Origin: Actinomycetota bacterium
GTDB taxonomy: Bacteria > Acidobacteriota > Blastocatellia > Chloracidobacteriales > Chloracidobacteriaceae
Length of the DNA: 9,877 bases
Direction of reading: 5' to 3'
Assembly: GCA_013298335.1 (NCBI GenBank)
Contig: JAAFHI010000032.1
Coordinates: forward strand, 2,295 to 12,171
In this document: positions 1 to 7,959 of the stretch, one piece after another
Layout: every line of letters begins with the position of its first letter
Position numbering within the stretch: position 1 is the first letter of the stretch
Position numbers and translations under genes: made by a program
Notes under the pieces: generated by a model
What the model saw: only the letters and a program-made list of their open reading frames with translations
Databases searched by the model: none
What the model was told of the DNA's origin: nothing

Positions 1-1640
1 GGCTGGTAGACGACGCCGAGGCGCGGCGTGAATTTGCGATTGACGATTTTCGTTATCTGAGACGCCGCCGGGCGGAGAAAATCGCGGGTGCGGGCGGTGT
101 AATAATCGAACCGGACGCCTGCCGTCACCTTGAAATTGTCGCGCAAGGCGATCTGGTCTTGAAGAAAGAACCCGAACGAGCGGTTAACCCGCGTGTTGTC
201 GCCCCGCAACCGCAAGGACGGCGTGGCGAAATTGTACGTCGGATTGAAAATGTCGATGGTCTGGCGGGTTGTGCCCTCCAGTTGGTAGAGGTCGAGAACT
301 TCGTAGCTCGCGTCGATACCGACCAACCCCGTGTGCCGGATGGACCCGGTGCTGAATTTCGCGACCAGATCGTTTTGAAAGTAGTGCGTCAGAAAACGCT
401 GGTCCTGAAAATCCAGCCCGAGTTCGAGCGTGCGACGGTCGGCTCGCAGGGCGCGCGGCTGGCGCGAGTCGTAGTCGGCCCCGGCGGCGGAGGTCCGCAG
501 AGCGCTGCGGAGGGTGATTTTTTCGTTGAAGGCGTGGTTGAAGGTCAGCCCGAATTTACCCTGCCGGTTTTTGTACGGAATCGCTGGGTCGCCGTAGTAC
601 CGATTGAGCGGCACGGGGGCCGGTCCGTCGCCGACGGCAGGCAGGCCGCGGTCAATCAGATTGCTGGTTTTCTGGTATTCGCCCTCGAAAAGCAGGGACG
701 TGGTCGGGCGGATAAACCAGAGAACCGACGGCGCGAGGAAGTGCCGTTCGCGCTGGTTGAAATCGCGGAAGGTGTCGCTCCGGTCGTAGGTTCCGATGAG
801 CCGATACAGAACGGTTTTCGAGGGGTTCAGCGGTCCGGTGAAATCCAAGGTCGGGCGGACCATCGCGAAACTGCCCATTTGGACCTGAAGGGAAAATTGA
901 TGGTCGGCGAGCGGCTTTCTGGTCACGAGATTGACGACGCCGGACGGGTCGAGCCGTCCGAACAAAACCGACGCCGGCCCCTTCAAAACCTCGATGCGCT
1001 CGATATTGGAAAGCTCGGTGGCCGTCCGGTTGGAACCGAAATCATTGCGATAGCCGTCGCGATAGACGTTGGTAATCGAGGTAAATCCGCGAATCGTGAA
1101 AGCTTCCTGCCGGCTGCCGACGCTGTGGGGCACGTTGACCCCGCTCACGTTGCGGACCACGTCCTGGACGTTGACGGCCGCTTGATCGTCGATCAGTTGC
1201 CGGGTGACGACCTGAACCGACTGCGGCACGTCGCGCAGAGGCGTGTCGGTGCGCGTGCCGATGGTGGCGTTGAGCGGCTGATAGCCGGATTCGCTCGCCG
1301 TGACGGTGGTGGTTTCGAACACGTTGCCGGGCTGGAGAACGATTTCCAGCGGCTCGCCGACCACGGTCCCCGTCCGTTCGAACGGCGCAAATCCAGCCGC
1401 CGCGACCGTCAAAACCAATCCGTCGGGGTGAAGGTCGGTCACTTCAAAGGTTCCGTCGGCGGCTGAGACGGCGGTCCGAACCTTTCCGCCCCCTGGCGGT
1501 CGAACGGTGACTTCAGCCCCGCCCACCACCGCGCCGCTCGAATCGGTCACGCGCCCCTTCAGGGAAGACGGCGTTGACTGACCGGTCGCGGTCGCGACCG
1601 TCGCCGCCAGAAAAATCAGGGAAAGGATAAATCGTGTCAT
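1..1640 (-). CDS. TonB-dependent ferric-siderophore receptor (FhuA/FoxA type), C-terminus cut by window edge
   Basis: Outer-membrane receptor predicted to import a ferric siderophore using TonB energy. The first 546 residues are visible; the rest of the barrel lies beyond the left edge. The start is the ATG at 1640, with AGAGGA about 9 nt upstream. Residues 1-20 form a signal peptide (MTRFILSLIFLAATVATATG). Residues about 27-104 are a carboxypeptidase-regulatory-like domain (GRVTDSSGAVVGGAEVTV). A probable TonB box is FETTTVT at 108-114. The plug runs about 135-243 and contains LRDVPQSVQVV, RNVSGV and GPASVLFGRLDPSGVVN, which are typical of the TonB-siderophore receptor family. The visible end reads FTPRLGVVYQP, a usual mid-barrel motif. 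It is the last visible gene of the left group, 65 bp after the PepSY gene, and is a paralogue of the receptor at 5310-2908. The family is secure; the actual siderophore cannot be read from sequence. Confidence 0.93.
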   Translation of the reverse strand, partial: MTRFILSLIFLAATVATATGQSTPSSLKGRVTDSSGAVVGGAEVTVRPPGGGKVRTAVSAADGTFEVTDLHPDGLVLTVAAAGFAPFERTGTVVGEPLEIVLQPGNVFETTTVTASESGYQPLNATIGTRTDTPLRDVPQSVQVVTRQLIDDQAAVNVQDVVRNVSGVNVPHSVGSRQEAFTIRGFTSITNVYRDGYRNDFGSNRTATELSNIERIEVLKGPASVLFGRLDPSGVVNLVTRKPLADHQFSLQVQMGSFAMVRPTLDFTGPLNPSKTVLYRLIGTYDRSDTFRDFNQRERHFLAPSVLWFIRPTTSLLFEGEYQKTSNLIDRGLPAVGDGPAPVPLNRYYGDPAIPYKNRQGKFGLTFNHAFNEKITLRSALRTSAAGADYDSRQPRALRADRRTLELGLDFQDQRFLTHYFQNDLVAKFSTGSIRHTGLVGIDASYEVLDLYQLEGTTRQTIDIFNPTYNFATPSLRLRGDNTRVNRSFGFFLQDQIALRDNFKVTAGVRFDYYTARTRDFLRPAASQITKIVNRKFTPRLGVVYQ

Positions 1641-1669
1641 TGGGCGATTCCTCTTGGATAATTTCTCTT

Positions 1670-1686
1670 GAAGCCGGAGCGGCTTC
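1670..1686 (-). other. Intercistronic hairpin between PepSY gene and third receptor
   Basis: GAAGCCG and CGGCTTC form a perfect 7-bp stem around a 3-nt loop, in the 65-bp gap between the PepSY stop (1706) and the receptor ATG (1640). On the minus-strand transcript it is followed by AAGAGAAATTATCC, not a U-run, so it does not look like an intrinsic terminator. It could stabilise or set a processing end in the mRNA. The structure is visible; the function is a guess. Confidence 0.5.
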
Positions 1687-1705
1687 GCCCGCCGAGTCAG
1701 GGCGG

Positions 1706-2896
1706 TCAAACGCGGGAGGCTTCCTCAAGTTCGAGGCGCCGACCCGCCGGGACGGACGACCAAACGCGCCACCGCCGGACGACCAAGCGCCGCCACCACA
1801 TGAGAAAGCCGGTGAAAAACAGCACACCGGGAGTGAGACCGAGCGGAATCCACAGAATCCGGGTCGCAAGTCCGCCGAACGTCCCGAAATGAACTGGTCC
1901 CTGCCCGTAGAGAAACCGGGTCGCGAGCGGCTGTTGGCGGAGGTCATCCACGCGCAGCGTTCGCCCGTCCCGCGCGTCGAGCCAGACGACGCTTGAGCCG
2001 TAGGAACTCCAGTCGCCGGGTGTGCGGACATAGATGGACAGCGCGTCCTCGGGATTCGGCGACAGGTAAACGTGGGTCGGAACGCCATCGGGAATCCCGG
2101 CCCGGGCGGCGGCCACCGCCCCTTCGAACGAGACGAATGACGTCACGCCCACCGGGGAAACCGATTTTGGCTCGACCGGGCGGGGGGTGAACGCCACTGC
2201 GTACACGACCTTTTCAAACGCTTCGTAAAAGGCGAAATACACGCCCGTCACCGCGACCGCGCCGAGAACGACGCACGCCGCGACACCGACGAGGTTGTGC
2301 AGCCCCCAGTTCACCCGCCAGCGCCCTTTGCCCAGCGTCAGACTCCGCTTTAATTTTCCGCGTCCGGGAAACCAGATAATCGCGCCGGTCAGGCAGAGCA
2401 GCGCGAGCGCGCCCGCGCAAGCGCCGTTGACCTTCAGCCCGGTGTCGCCCGCGAGCAGGTAGAAATGCAGGTCGGCAAGCCAGACGATGACCCGATTTTC
2501 CTTCCGGACGCCGATAACCGTTCCGGTGTGCGGGTTGACGGCGACGGTGAAACGCTTTTCCCGGCCATCCTCACCTGTTCTCGTGAGCCGGACGCCGACC
2601 GCGTGGCCGGGTCGCCGGTCGAGTTCGACGCTTTGCAGGCGAGAATCGGGATGGGCCACGCGGGCGGCGGCGGCGATCTGGTCGAAAGTCGCGAAACCTT
2701 CCTCCACCGCAACGACGTGGGCGGACGGGTCGAGCTGGCGCTCGATTTCCTCGCGGAAAACCAGCGCCGCGCCCGACAGCCCGACAACGGTCGCGACCAG
2801 TCCGACCGTCAACCCGGACCAGAGATGAATCTGAAACAGCGCCTTTCGCAAAAACGTCCGGCGCGGCTCGGTCAGAAATCCTTTTACCAGCGGCAT
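1706..2896 (-). CDS. PepSY-associated TM helix protein, probable inner-membrane siderophore-iron reductase (FoxB/PiuB-like)
   Basis: A 396-aa inner-membrane protein of the PepSY-associated TM family. Members such as FoxB and PiuB are haem-containing reductases that release iron from ferric siderophores in the periplasm. Four hydrophobic segments are visible at about residues 24-47, 155-176, 201-223 and 347-367. A PepSY-like periplasmic stretch lies at about 66-130 (FDQIAAAARVAHPDSRLQSV) and a second periplasmic region at about 230-340. Histidines sit at or near the helix ends: H24 (IHLWSG), H144 (LHFYLLAG), H200 (LHNLVG) and H336 (VHFGTFGG). They are candidate haem ligands. The start codon lies 11 bp after the preceding receptor's stop, and the TAG stop is part of the Shine-Dalgarno TAGGAG, so co-translation is likely. 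A receptor followed by a PepSY protein matches the foxA-foxB pattern. Reductase activity is inferred from the family and its neighbours. Confidence 0.9.
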   Translation of the reverse strand: MPLVKGFLTEPRRTFLRKALFQIHLWSGLTVGLVATVVGLSGAALVFREEIERQLDPSAHVVAVEEGFATFDQIAAAARVAHPDSRLQSVELDRRPGHAVGVRLTRTGEDGREKRFTVAVNPHTGTVIGVRKENRVIVWLADLHFYLLAGDTGLKVNGACAGALALLCLTGAIIWFPGRGKLKRSLTLGKGRWRVNWGLHNLVGVAACVVLGAVAVTGVYFAFYEAFEKVVYAVAFTPRPVEPKSVSPVGVTSFVSFEGAVAAARAGIPDGVPTHVYLSPNPEDALSIYVRTPGDWSSYGSSVVWLDARDGRTLRVDDLRQQPLATRFLYGQGPVHFGTFGGLATRILWIPLGLTPGVLFFTGFLMWWRRLVVRRWRVWSSVPAGRRLELEEASRV

Positions 2897-2907
2897 CGGT
2901 CAGTCTC

Positions 2908-5310
2908 CTAAAAGTTCATCTGGACCGTGATCTGGGCCGACCGGGGCGCGCCGGGATACACCACGACCCGTCCCAGCGCCGCTTCCCAGTAGTGCCGGTT
3001 GAGCAGATTGTTGACGTTGAGCGAGAGCCGCCACGCCATGCGGTCGCCGGGCTTGAAACGATAGCCGAGCGACGAGTCCACCCGCGCGTAGCCCGGCAGC
3101 ACCCCGGTGTTGAACAGGTCCACCTGCCGCTTGGCGTAAGCGAAAACGCCGCCGCCCACCGACAGCCCGTTGAGTCGGCCGCGGGTAAACTCGTAGGTCC
3201 CCCAGAAAGACCCGCCGTGCCGTGCCGCGTTGGGCATCAGGTTGCCGATGGGAAAATCGAACTCGTTGCCCGATTTCGAAATCTGGGCCTGGTTGAAGGC
3301 GTAGGCGAACAACAGATTGAACCCGGCGACGGGTCGGGCGGTCAGGTCGAGTTCGACGCCCTTCGCCCGCTGTTCACCGATTTGAATCGAGAAATTCGGG
3401 TCGTTCGGGTCGGCGGTCAGCACGTTCGTCTTCGTCACGGTGTAGACCGAAATCGTTGGCTGAAGCTTTCCCCGGAAGAAATTTCCCTTGAAACCGGCTT
3501 CGTACTGCGTTCCGACTTCGGGCCTCAGCGTCTGCCCCGGCCGCAGTCGACGGGGGAACGGCGGCGCGAACGACCGGCTGAAACTCGCGTAGAACGACAG
3601 TGCGTCATTCGGCTGGTACACCGCGCCGAACCGGGGACTGAACGATTTGTTGACGGTGGTCGAGACTTCCGGGTCGAACTGGTTCGTCAGGTCGTCGAAA
3701 AACTGGTTGTAGTGGTCGAAACGTCCCCCGACCATTACCTTGAACTTTGGATGGACGGTGATCGCGTCCTGAAAATAGAGCCCGTTCGACCGGTAGAGGG
3801 AGAGGTAGTTGCCGACACCGAAAGCCGGGGCGGAAGGGTTGGCGTAGCGGTCGGCGGGCGGGCGGGTGAACTCGCGATAGGCCGGGTTGAACAGGTTGAT
3901 GGTCGGGAATTCCGAGTAAAAACCGAAGCTTGGAATTCGCTGGCGTCCGAACTCGTAGCCCGCGACAAGGTTGTGTTCCATGAAGCCGGTTTTGAATTTC
4001 CCGATCAGGTCGGTCTGCGAGTTGGTGTATTTGCGGGGGTAATCGTAGTCCTCGTAAAAGCGGTACACGTCGCCAAACGTCGTTCCAGGTGTTTCGTCAA
4101 CGAAGTAGGGATAGGCGTCGTTGAAGTAAAAATTGATCGACGAGTAGCGTAAACCGTTGCGAATGCGCCAGTTCGGGGAAAATTCATGTTCGAAGACGTA
4201 GCCTGCCTGGCGGTCGTGGAACTTGCTGAACTGGAACGGCTCGTCGATGGAGCGGGAAATCGGAACGGCCGCCGGACGGGTTCCCAGCATGGCGAGCCCG
4301 TAGTCCGAGTGCCGCGTATCCTTTAAATAAAGGGCCTCCACCGTGAGCCGGGTCGTCGGGCGAATATTCCACGATAAGACCGGCGTGATGAAGAACCGGT
4401 TCACGAAATTGAAGTCGCGAAAGCTCTCGGAATTTTCATAGACGCCGTTGACGCGGAAAGCGAGCGTTTTGCTTTTGTTGAGCGGTCCCGACATGTCCCA
4501 TGAGGGGCGAAAGACGTTGAAGCGCGCCGCCGCCATCTGCATTGAGAAAAACCATTCCGGAAGCGGCTTTTTCGTCACCGTGTTGACGATGCCGCCGGGT
4601 TCGGCCCGTCCGTACAGCACGGAGGCCGGACCTTTCAGCACCTCGACCTGTTCGAGATGGACGGTTTCCGAGTACCCGAGGTTGTTGAACTTGAAGCCGT
4701 CGCGAAAATAGTTGTTGTTGACATCGAGTTCGAAGCCGCGAATCGATATCTGGTTCCCCGTCGAGCCGTAGTAGTTCGTCGCCCGTGTGACGCCGCTTAC
4801 GTTGCGGGTCGCGTCGGGCAGGTTGACGGCTTGCTGATCGTCGAGAATCTGGCGGTTGATGACCTGAATCGACTGCGGCACGTCGCGCAGCGGGATGTCC
4901 ACCTTCGTGGCCGTCGTCTGGATTTCGCTGGAATACCCGCCGGAAACGCTGACGACCTCGTCGGCCCCGAGGGGTTGCAGGGCGAATTCGACCGGCCCCG
5001 ACTGGGCGCCGACCGCGATTTCGCGTTTTTCGGTCGCGAATCCCGGCGCGGAAACCTCGATTTCAAACGCGCCGGGAATGAGCGCGTCGAAGGCAAAGCG
5101 ACCTTCGGCGTCGGCGGTGGTCCGAAGGGTTCGCCCGCCGGATTTCGGCGTCGCCGTGACGGACGCCCCCCCGACGACCGCCCCGGAGGCGTCGGTCACG
5201 CGACCAACCAGCGGAATCGGGGCGTCGGGTCGAATGTCGGCGGGACCGTCGGCCCGCGCCGCGCCTGAAAACGCGAGAAAGAATGAAAGCGTGGCAAGCA
5301 GGAATTTCAT
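2908..5310 (-). CDS. TonB-dependent ferric-siderophore receptor (FhuA/FoxA type)
   Basis: A complete 800-aa outer-membrane receptor for a ferric siderophore. I place the start at 5310, not at the in-frame ATG 48 codons upstream, because residues 1-20 then form a clean signal peptide (MKFLLATLSFFLAFSGAARA) and GGAG lies 6 nt before the ATG. A carboxypeptidase-regulatory-like domain spans about 35-113 (GRVTDASGAVVGGASVTATP). The TonB box is probably DEVVSVS at 117-123. The plug spans about 140-250, with LRDVPQSIQVINRQ, RNVSGV and GPASVLYGRAEPGGIVN. The 22-strand barrel follows and ends in VQMNF with the usual terminal aromatic residue. It stands 195 bp downstream of the FecA-like receptor and 11 bp upstream of the PepSY gene. 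Its leader contains a hairpin covering the Shine-Dalgarno, so translation may be controlled. The hydroxamate-type siderophore class is suggested by family only. Confidence 0.94.
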   Translation of the reverse strand: MKFLLATLSFFLAFSGAARADGPADIRPDAPIPLVGRVTDASGAVVGGASVTATPKSGGRTLRTTADAEGRFAFDALIPGAFEIEVSAPGFATEKREIAVGAQSGPVEFALQPLGADEVVSVSGGYSSEIQTTATKVDIPLRDVPQSIQVINRQILDDQQAVNLPDATRNVSGVTRATNYYGSTGNQISIRGFELDVNNNYFRDGFKFNNLGYSETVHLEQVEVLKGPASVLYGRAEPGGIVNTVTKKPLPEWFFSMQMAAARFNVFRPSWDMSGPLNKSKTLAFRVNGVYENSESFRDFNFVNRFFITPVLSWNIRPTTRLTVEALYLKDTRHSDYGLAMLGTRPAAVPISRSIDEPFQFSKFHDRQAGYVFEHEFSPNWRIRNGLRYSSINFYFNDAYPYFVDETPGTTFGDVYRFYEDYDYPRKYTNSQTDLIGKFKTGFMEHNLVAGYEFGRQRIPSFGFYSEFPTINLFNPAYREFTRPPADRYANPSAPAFGVGNYLSLYRSNGLYFQDAITVHPKFKVMVGGRFDHYNQFFDDLTNQFDPEVSTTVNKSFSPRFGAVYQPNDALSFYASFSRSFAPPFPRRLRPGQTLRPEVGTQYEAGFKGNFFRGKLQPTISVYTVTKTNVLTADPNDPNFSIQIGEQRAKGVELDLTARPVAGFNLLFAYAFNQAQISKSGNEFDFPIGNLMPNAARHGGSFWGTYEFTRGRLNGLSVGGGVFAYAKRQVDLFNTGVLPGYARVDSSLGYRFKPGDRMAWRLSLNVNNLLNRHYWEAALGRVVVYPGAPRSAQITVQMNF

Positions 5311-5313
5311 AAA

Positions 5314-5348
5314 GCACTCCGCAAGGAAGAACCGTGATTGCGGAGCGC
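5314..5348 (-). promoter_or_regulatory. Shine-Dalgarno-sequestering hairpin before the second receptor
   Basis: In the transcript the arm GCGCTCCGCAA (5348-5338) can pair with TTGCGGAGTGC (5324-5314) around a 13-nt loop. This gives 11 pairs, one of them G-U. The second arm contains the GGAG that serves as ribosome-binding site for the ATG at 5310. Closing this hairpin should therefore hide the binding site. The pairing is read directly from the sequence. A regulatory role, for example as the expression platform of a translational switch or through coupling, is inference. Confidence 0.6.
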
Positions 5349-5415
5349 GCGGACGGTGGTGAAGTGCCGCCGGCGCGTCCGGTTGTGTTTGCAAGACCCA
5401 GTCGGTTTTTTTGCG

Positions 5416-5449
5416 CCAGCCCTGTGACGTTACCGCGTCACGGGGCTGG
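5416..5449 (-). other. Strong 14-bp hairpin in the gap between first and second receptor
   Basis: CCAGCCCTGTGACG (5416-5429) and CGTCACGGGGCTGG (5436-5449) are inverted repeats with one mismatch (G-U or A-C in RNA, depending on strand) and a 6-nt loop. On the minus-strand transcript the sequence after the stem is CGCAAAAAAACC, and on the plus strand it is TTCATTTACAG. Neither has a good U-run directly after the stem, so it is not a canonical terminator. It lies 57 nt after the first receptor's stop and about 106 nt before the second receptor's start. It may tune expression between the two genes. Confidence 0.55.
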
Positions 5450-5505
5450 TTCATTTACAGTGAGATTCGTTGGCTTCCGTTTTTTTAAAGCCTGTTTCGC
5501 TGGAA

Positions 5506-7959
5506 TCAGAAATTGAACTTCACCCCTGCCTGCACCAACCGGGGCGTGCCCGGCAGGATGCCCCGGACGCGGTCCACGATGAACACGTCGTTGGCGAGAT
5601 TTTTCGCGGTGATGAAGAAGGTCGAACGCCACTGCTCGACGCGGTAGTTGGCCGTCGCGTTCAAAATCGTGTAGGCCGGCAGCAGGCCGAGTTGTCCGTT
5701 GTTGAAAATCGTCGGATTGACCGGCGAACCGGGCCGCAGGTTGAGGTCGTCGCCGAACTGCTCGCCAATGCGGACGACTTCCATCTGAAGATCGAGGCCG
5801 CGCGCGTGCGAGTAGCCGAAGGCGGTCGTCACCAGATGCTTCGGGGCGTAGGGAATCCGGTTGCCCGTCACCGAAACGGTGGTGAAACCGGAAACGTTGC
5901 TGAAGCGGCGTCCGACAAAGTTGGCGTTTCCAAGAAACGTGTAGTTCACGCGGGCGAAGAAATTATGGCGCGACTTGAAAATGGTCCCGGTGTCGATTCG
6001 CCCGAGCATTTCCATGCCTTGATGGAGCGTCTTGCCGCCGTTGGTGAGCGTCGCGCCGACGCCGCCCGCGAGACTCGCCGGGACAATCTGGTTCGAGAAA
6101 TCCATCCGGAAGTAGGCCGCGTCGAGCCGAACGCCCTGAACCGGCACGCTCCGCACGCCGACCTCCGTGTTCCAGCTCAATTCCGGGTCGAGGTCCACGA
6201 CGCCGCCCGCGTTGCTGATGATGTCTTCCACTCGCGGCGGCGCGAAACCGCGGTGAACCCCGGCGAAAAAGGTGGCGCGCGACTTCAGGTTGTACGAAAC
6301 GCCGATGCCCGGAATCACCTGCGTCAACGCGACGTCGCCGCGTGCGCCGAGGCCGCCGTTGGCGAGACGGTTCGTCCGGTCGAGATCGATGCGCTCGATC
6401 CGGACGCCGGGGGTAATGGTGAGATTCCCGATGATGAAGCGATTTTGAACGTACCCGGAGAACGCTTTCGCGCCCCGGAAGTTGTTTTCCACGGTCGTGC
6501 CCGTGCGCGCGGTCGGCGTGTTGCCGTTGATCTGAAGTCGGTTCTGGTTTTCGATGTGGTAGCGGACGCCGAAATCCGCCTCGTTGCGGATACCGAACAG
6601 CCCGAAGCTCGCGCGCGCCTGCGGGGCAATGCCGAAGGTGTAGTAATTCCGCACCCGTCCCTCGTTGCCGCAGGTCGTGAGCAGGTTCGCCATTCCGCCG
6701 CAGTTCGGGTCGGCGCTGTCGTTGGGCCGCTGGCTGGAATTGCTCGACTGCCGCCACCACGCGCGGTCGAAGGTCGAGCCGTAGGCGCTCGTCGTCAGCA
6801 GCAGATTCTGGTTGACCACGAACGAATGCACCGCCGAGGCCCCAAACCGGTTGAAGTCGGTCCGGTCGTTGATGAACGGCTGCGCGCGCGGGTCGGCCCG
6901 GAATTCCGCGAGCGTGAGCCCGGAGTAGGAAACCTGCGAATCCTCGCCGAAATAATTGGCCTTCATCGTCAGGACGTGGCGCGCCCCGAAGGTCGAAACC
7001 GACTTGAAATTGAAGTCGCTGAGGCCGCTGCGCGTGTTGACCCGCGCGCCTTCGCCCTGCTTCCGCAAGTAATCGAACAGAAATCCGGTGTTTTTGAGCT
7101 TGAATCCGAAATTGCCGAGGCCGTTGAAGAAATCGCGGTTGCCGCCGGTAAGCGTCACCGATCCGGAGGGTTTTTCGGGCGGATTGGGGGTGATGTAGTT
7201 GATGACGCCGCCGACCGTGACCGGGCCGTAGAGAATCTGGCCCGACCCCTTCAGGACTTCAACCGTTTCGAACCGTTCAATCGGCGGGTGGTAGTAGGAA
7301 GCGTTGTCGCCGTAGGGCGCGTAGGCCAACGGCAGACCGTCTTCCAGCAGGAGCACCTTGGTTGAACGGGTTGGGTTGAGACCGCGGATGCCGATGTTCG
7401 GGCGAAGACCGAAGCCTTCCTCCTCGCGGACGTTGATCCCCGGAACCTTTCTCAGCGCTTCGTTGAAATTGAAAAGGCGGCTGGTCTGGAGCGTCCGGTT
7501 GTCGAGAATGTCCACCGTGCCGGGCACGCGCTGGAGCGATTCGCTGTCGCCGATGATGCTGCCAGCGGTGACGCTGATGTCCTCGGCGATGGCGGCGGGC
7601 TGGAGGGTGAATTCGACCGCGCGGTTTTCATTCGCGTCGAGGGCGATGTTTCTCGAAACGGCGGCGTACTGATCGGCGGCGATGGTCACGGCGTAGTCGC
7701 CGGGTTGCAGCCGGTCGAGCCGGAACGCCCCGTCAGCGTCGGTCTGGGCGGTTTTGACGAATCCAATCGTCACGCCGCGAACGGTGACGGTCGCGCCGCC
7801 CACCGCCGCGCCGAAGGCGTCCACCACCCGTCCTGAAATCGCCGGGGGCGACAGTTGAAGAGCGGTCTGTTGCGCTGAAACGTGAATCAGCGGGGTCGTG
7901 AAAAGCAAAGCGATGAAAAACGCGCGCGCCGCGCCGCGCATTGAAAACCCGAGTGACAT
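5506..7959 (-). CDS. TonB-dependent receptor, FecA-like (ferric dicitrate type) with carboxypeptidase-regulatory domain
   Basis: A complete 817-aa outer-membrane receptor. The start at 7959 is chosen because AGAAGGA lies about 9 nt upstream and a signal peptide follows (residues 1-29, ending HVSA). The frame is open for 46 more codons upstream, but these have no signal sequence. A carboxypeptidase-regulatory-like domain lies at about 41-120. A TonB box is probably EDISVTA at 126-132. The plug spans about 143-258 and resembles FecA: GIRGLNPTRSTKVLLLEDG, APYGD, VEVLKGSGQILYGP and TVGGVINYITP. The barrel follows and ends VKFNF. C420 and C430 may form a disulphide in a long surface loop. Unlike E. 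coli FecA there is no N-terminal signalling domain and no fecIR neighbour. It is the first gene after the Fur-like operator. Citrate as the ligand is only a family hint; other carboxylate chelates are possible. Confidence 0.94.
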   Translation of the reverse strand: MSLGFSMRGAARAFFIALLFTTPLIHVSAQQTALQLSPPAISGRVVDAFGAAVGGATVTVRGVTIGFVKTAQTDADGAFRLDRLQPGDYAVTIAADQYAAVSRNIALDANENRAVEFTLQPAAIAEDISVTAGSIIGDSESLQRVPGTVDILDNRTLQTSRLFNFNEALRKVPGINVREEEGFGLRPNIGIRGLNPTRSTKVLLLEDGLPLAYAPYGDNASYYHPPIERFETVEVLKGSGQILYGPVTVGGVINYITPNPPEKPSGSVTLTGGNRDFFNGLGNFGFKLKNTGFLFDYLRKQGEGARVNTRSGLSDFNFKSVSTFGARHVLTMKANYFGEDSQVSYSGLTLAEFRADPRAQPFINDRTDFNRFGASAVHSFVVNQNLLLTTSAYGSTFDRAWWRQSSNSSQRPNDSADPNCGGMANLLTTCGNEGRVRNYYTFGIAPQARASFGLFGIRNEADFGVRYHIENQNRLQINGNTPTARTGTTVENNFRGAKAFSGYVQNRFIIGNLTITPGVRIERIDLDRTNRLANGGLGARGDVALTQVIPGIGVSYNLKSRATFFAGVHRGFAPPRVEDIISNAGGVVDLDPELSWNTEVGVRSVPVQGVRLDAAYFRMDFSNQIVPASLAGGVGATLTNGGKTLHQGMEMLGRIDTGTIFKSRHNFFARVNYTFLGNANFVGRRFSNVSGFTTVSVTGNRIPYAPKHLVTTAFGYSHARGLDLQMEVVRIGEQFGDDLNLRPGSPVNPTIFNNGQLGLLPAYTILNATANYRVEQWRSTFFITAKNLANDVFIVDRVRGILPGTPRLVQAGVKFNF

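Noticed and set aside
159..1466. Long plus-strand open frame of 435 codons opposite the left receptor
   Set aside because: It is antisense to a clear TonB receptor. Its translation is rich in R, V, G and E without recognisable motifs, as expected for the complement of a GC-rich gene.
2992..4152. Plus-strand open frame of 386 codons
   Set aside because: It is the mirror of the second receptor, whose protein motifs are unmistakable. No Shine-Dalgarno or family motif supports it.
5311..5454. 48-codon N-terminal extension of the second receptor from an upstream ATG
   Set aside because: The extension places a signal peptide internally, crosses two hairpins and reads as unnatural protein. The ATG at 5310 has a proper ribosome-binding site and signal sequence.
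5473..5493. GGCTT/AAGCC inverted repeat with a T-run, considered as a terminator after the first receptor
   Set aside because: The T/A tract lies in the loop rather than after the stem and the stem is only 5 bp, so it does not fit an intrinsic terminator on either strand.
5470..7365. Plus-strand open frame of 631 codons
   Set aside because: It lies opposite the FecA-like receptor, and its low-complexity arginine/valine/glutamate-rich translation is typical of GC-rich shadows.
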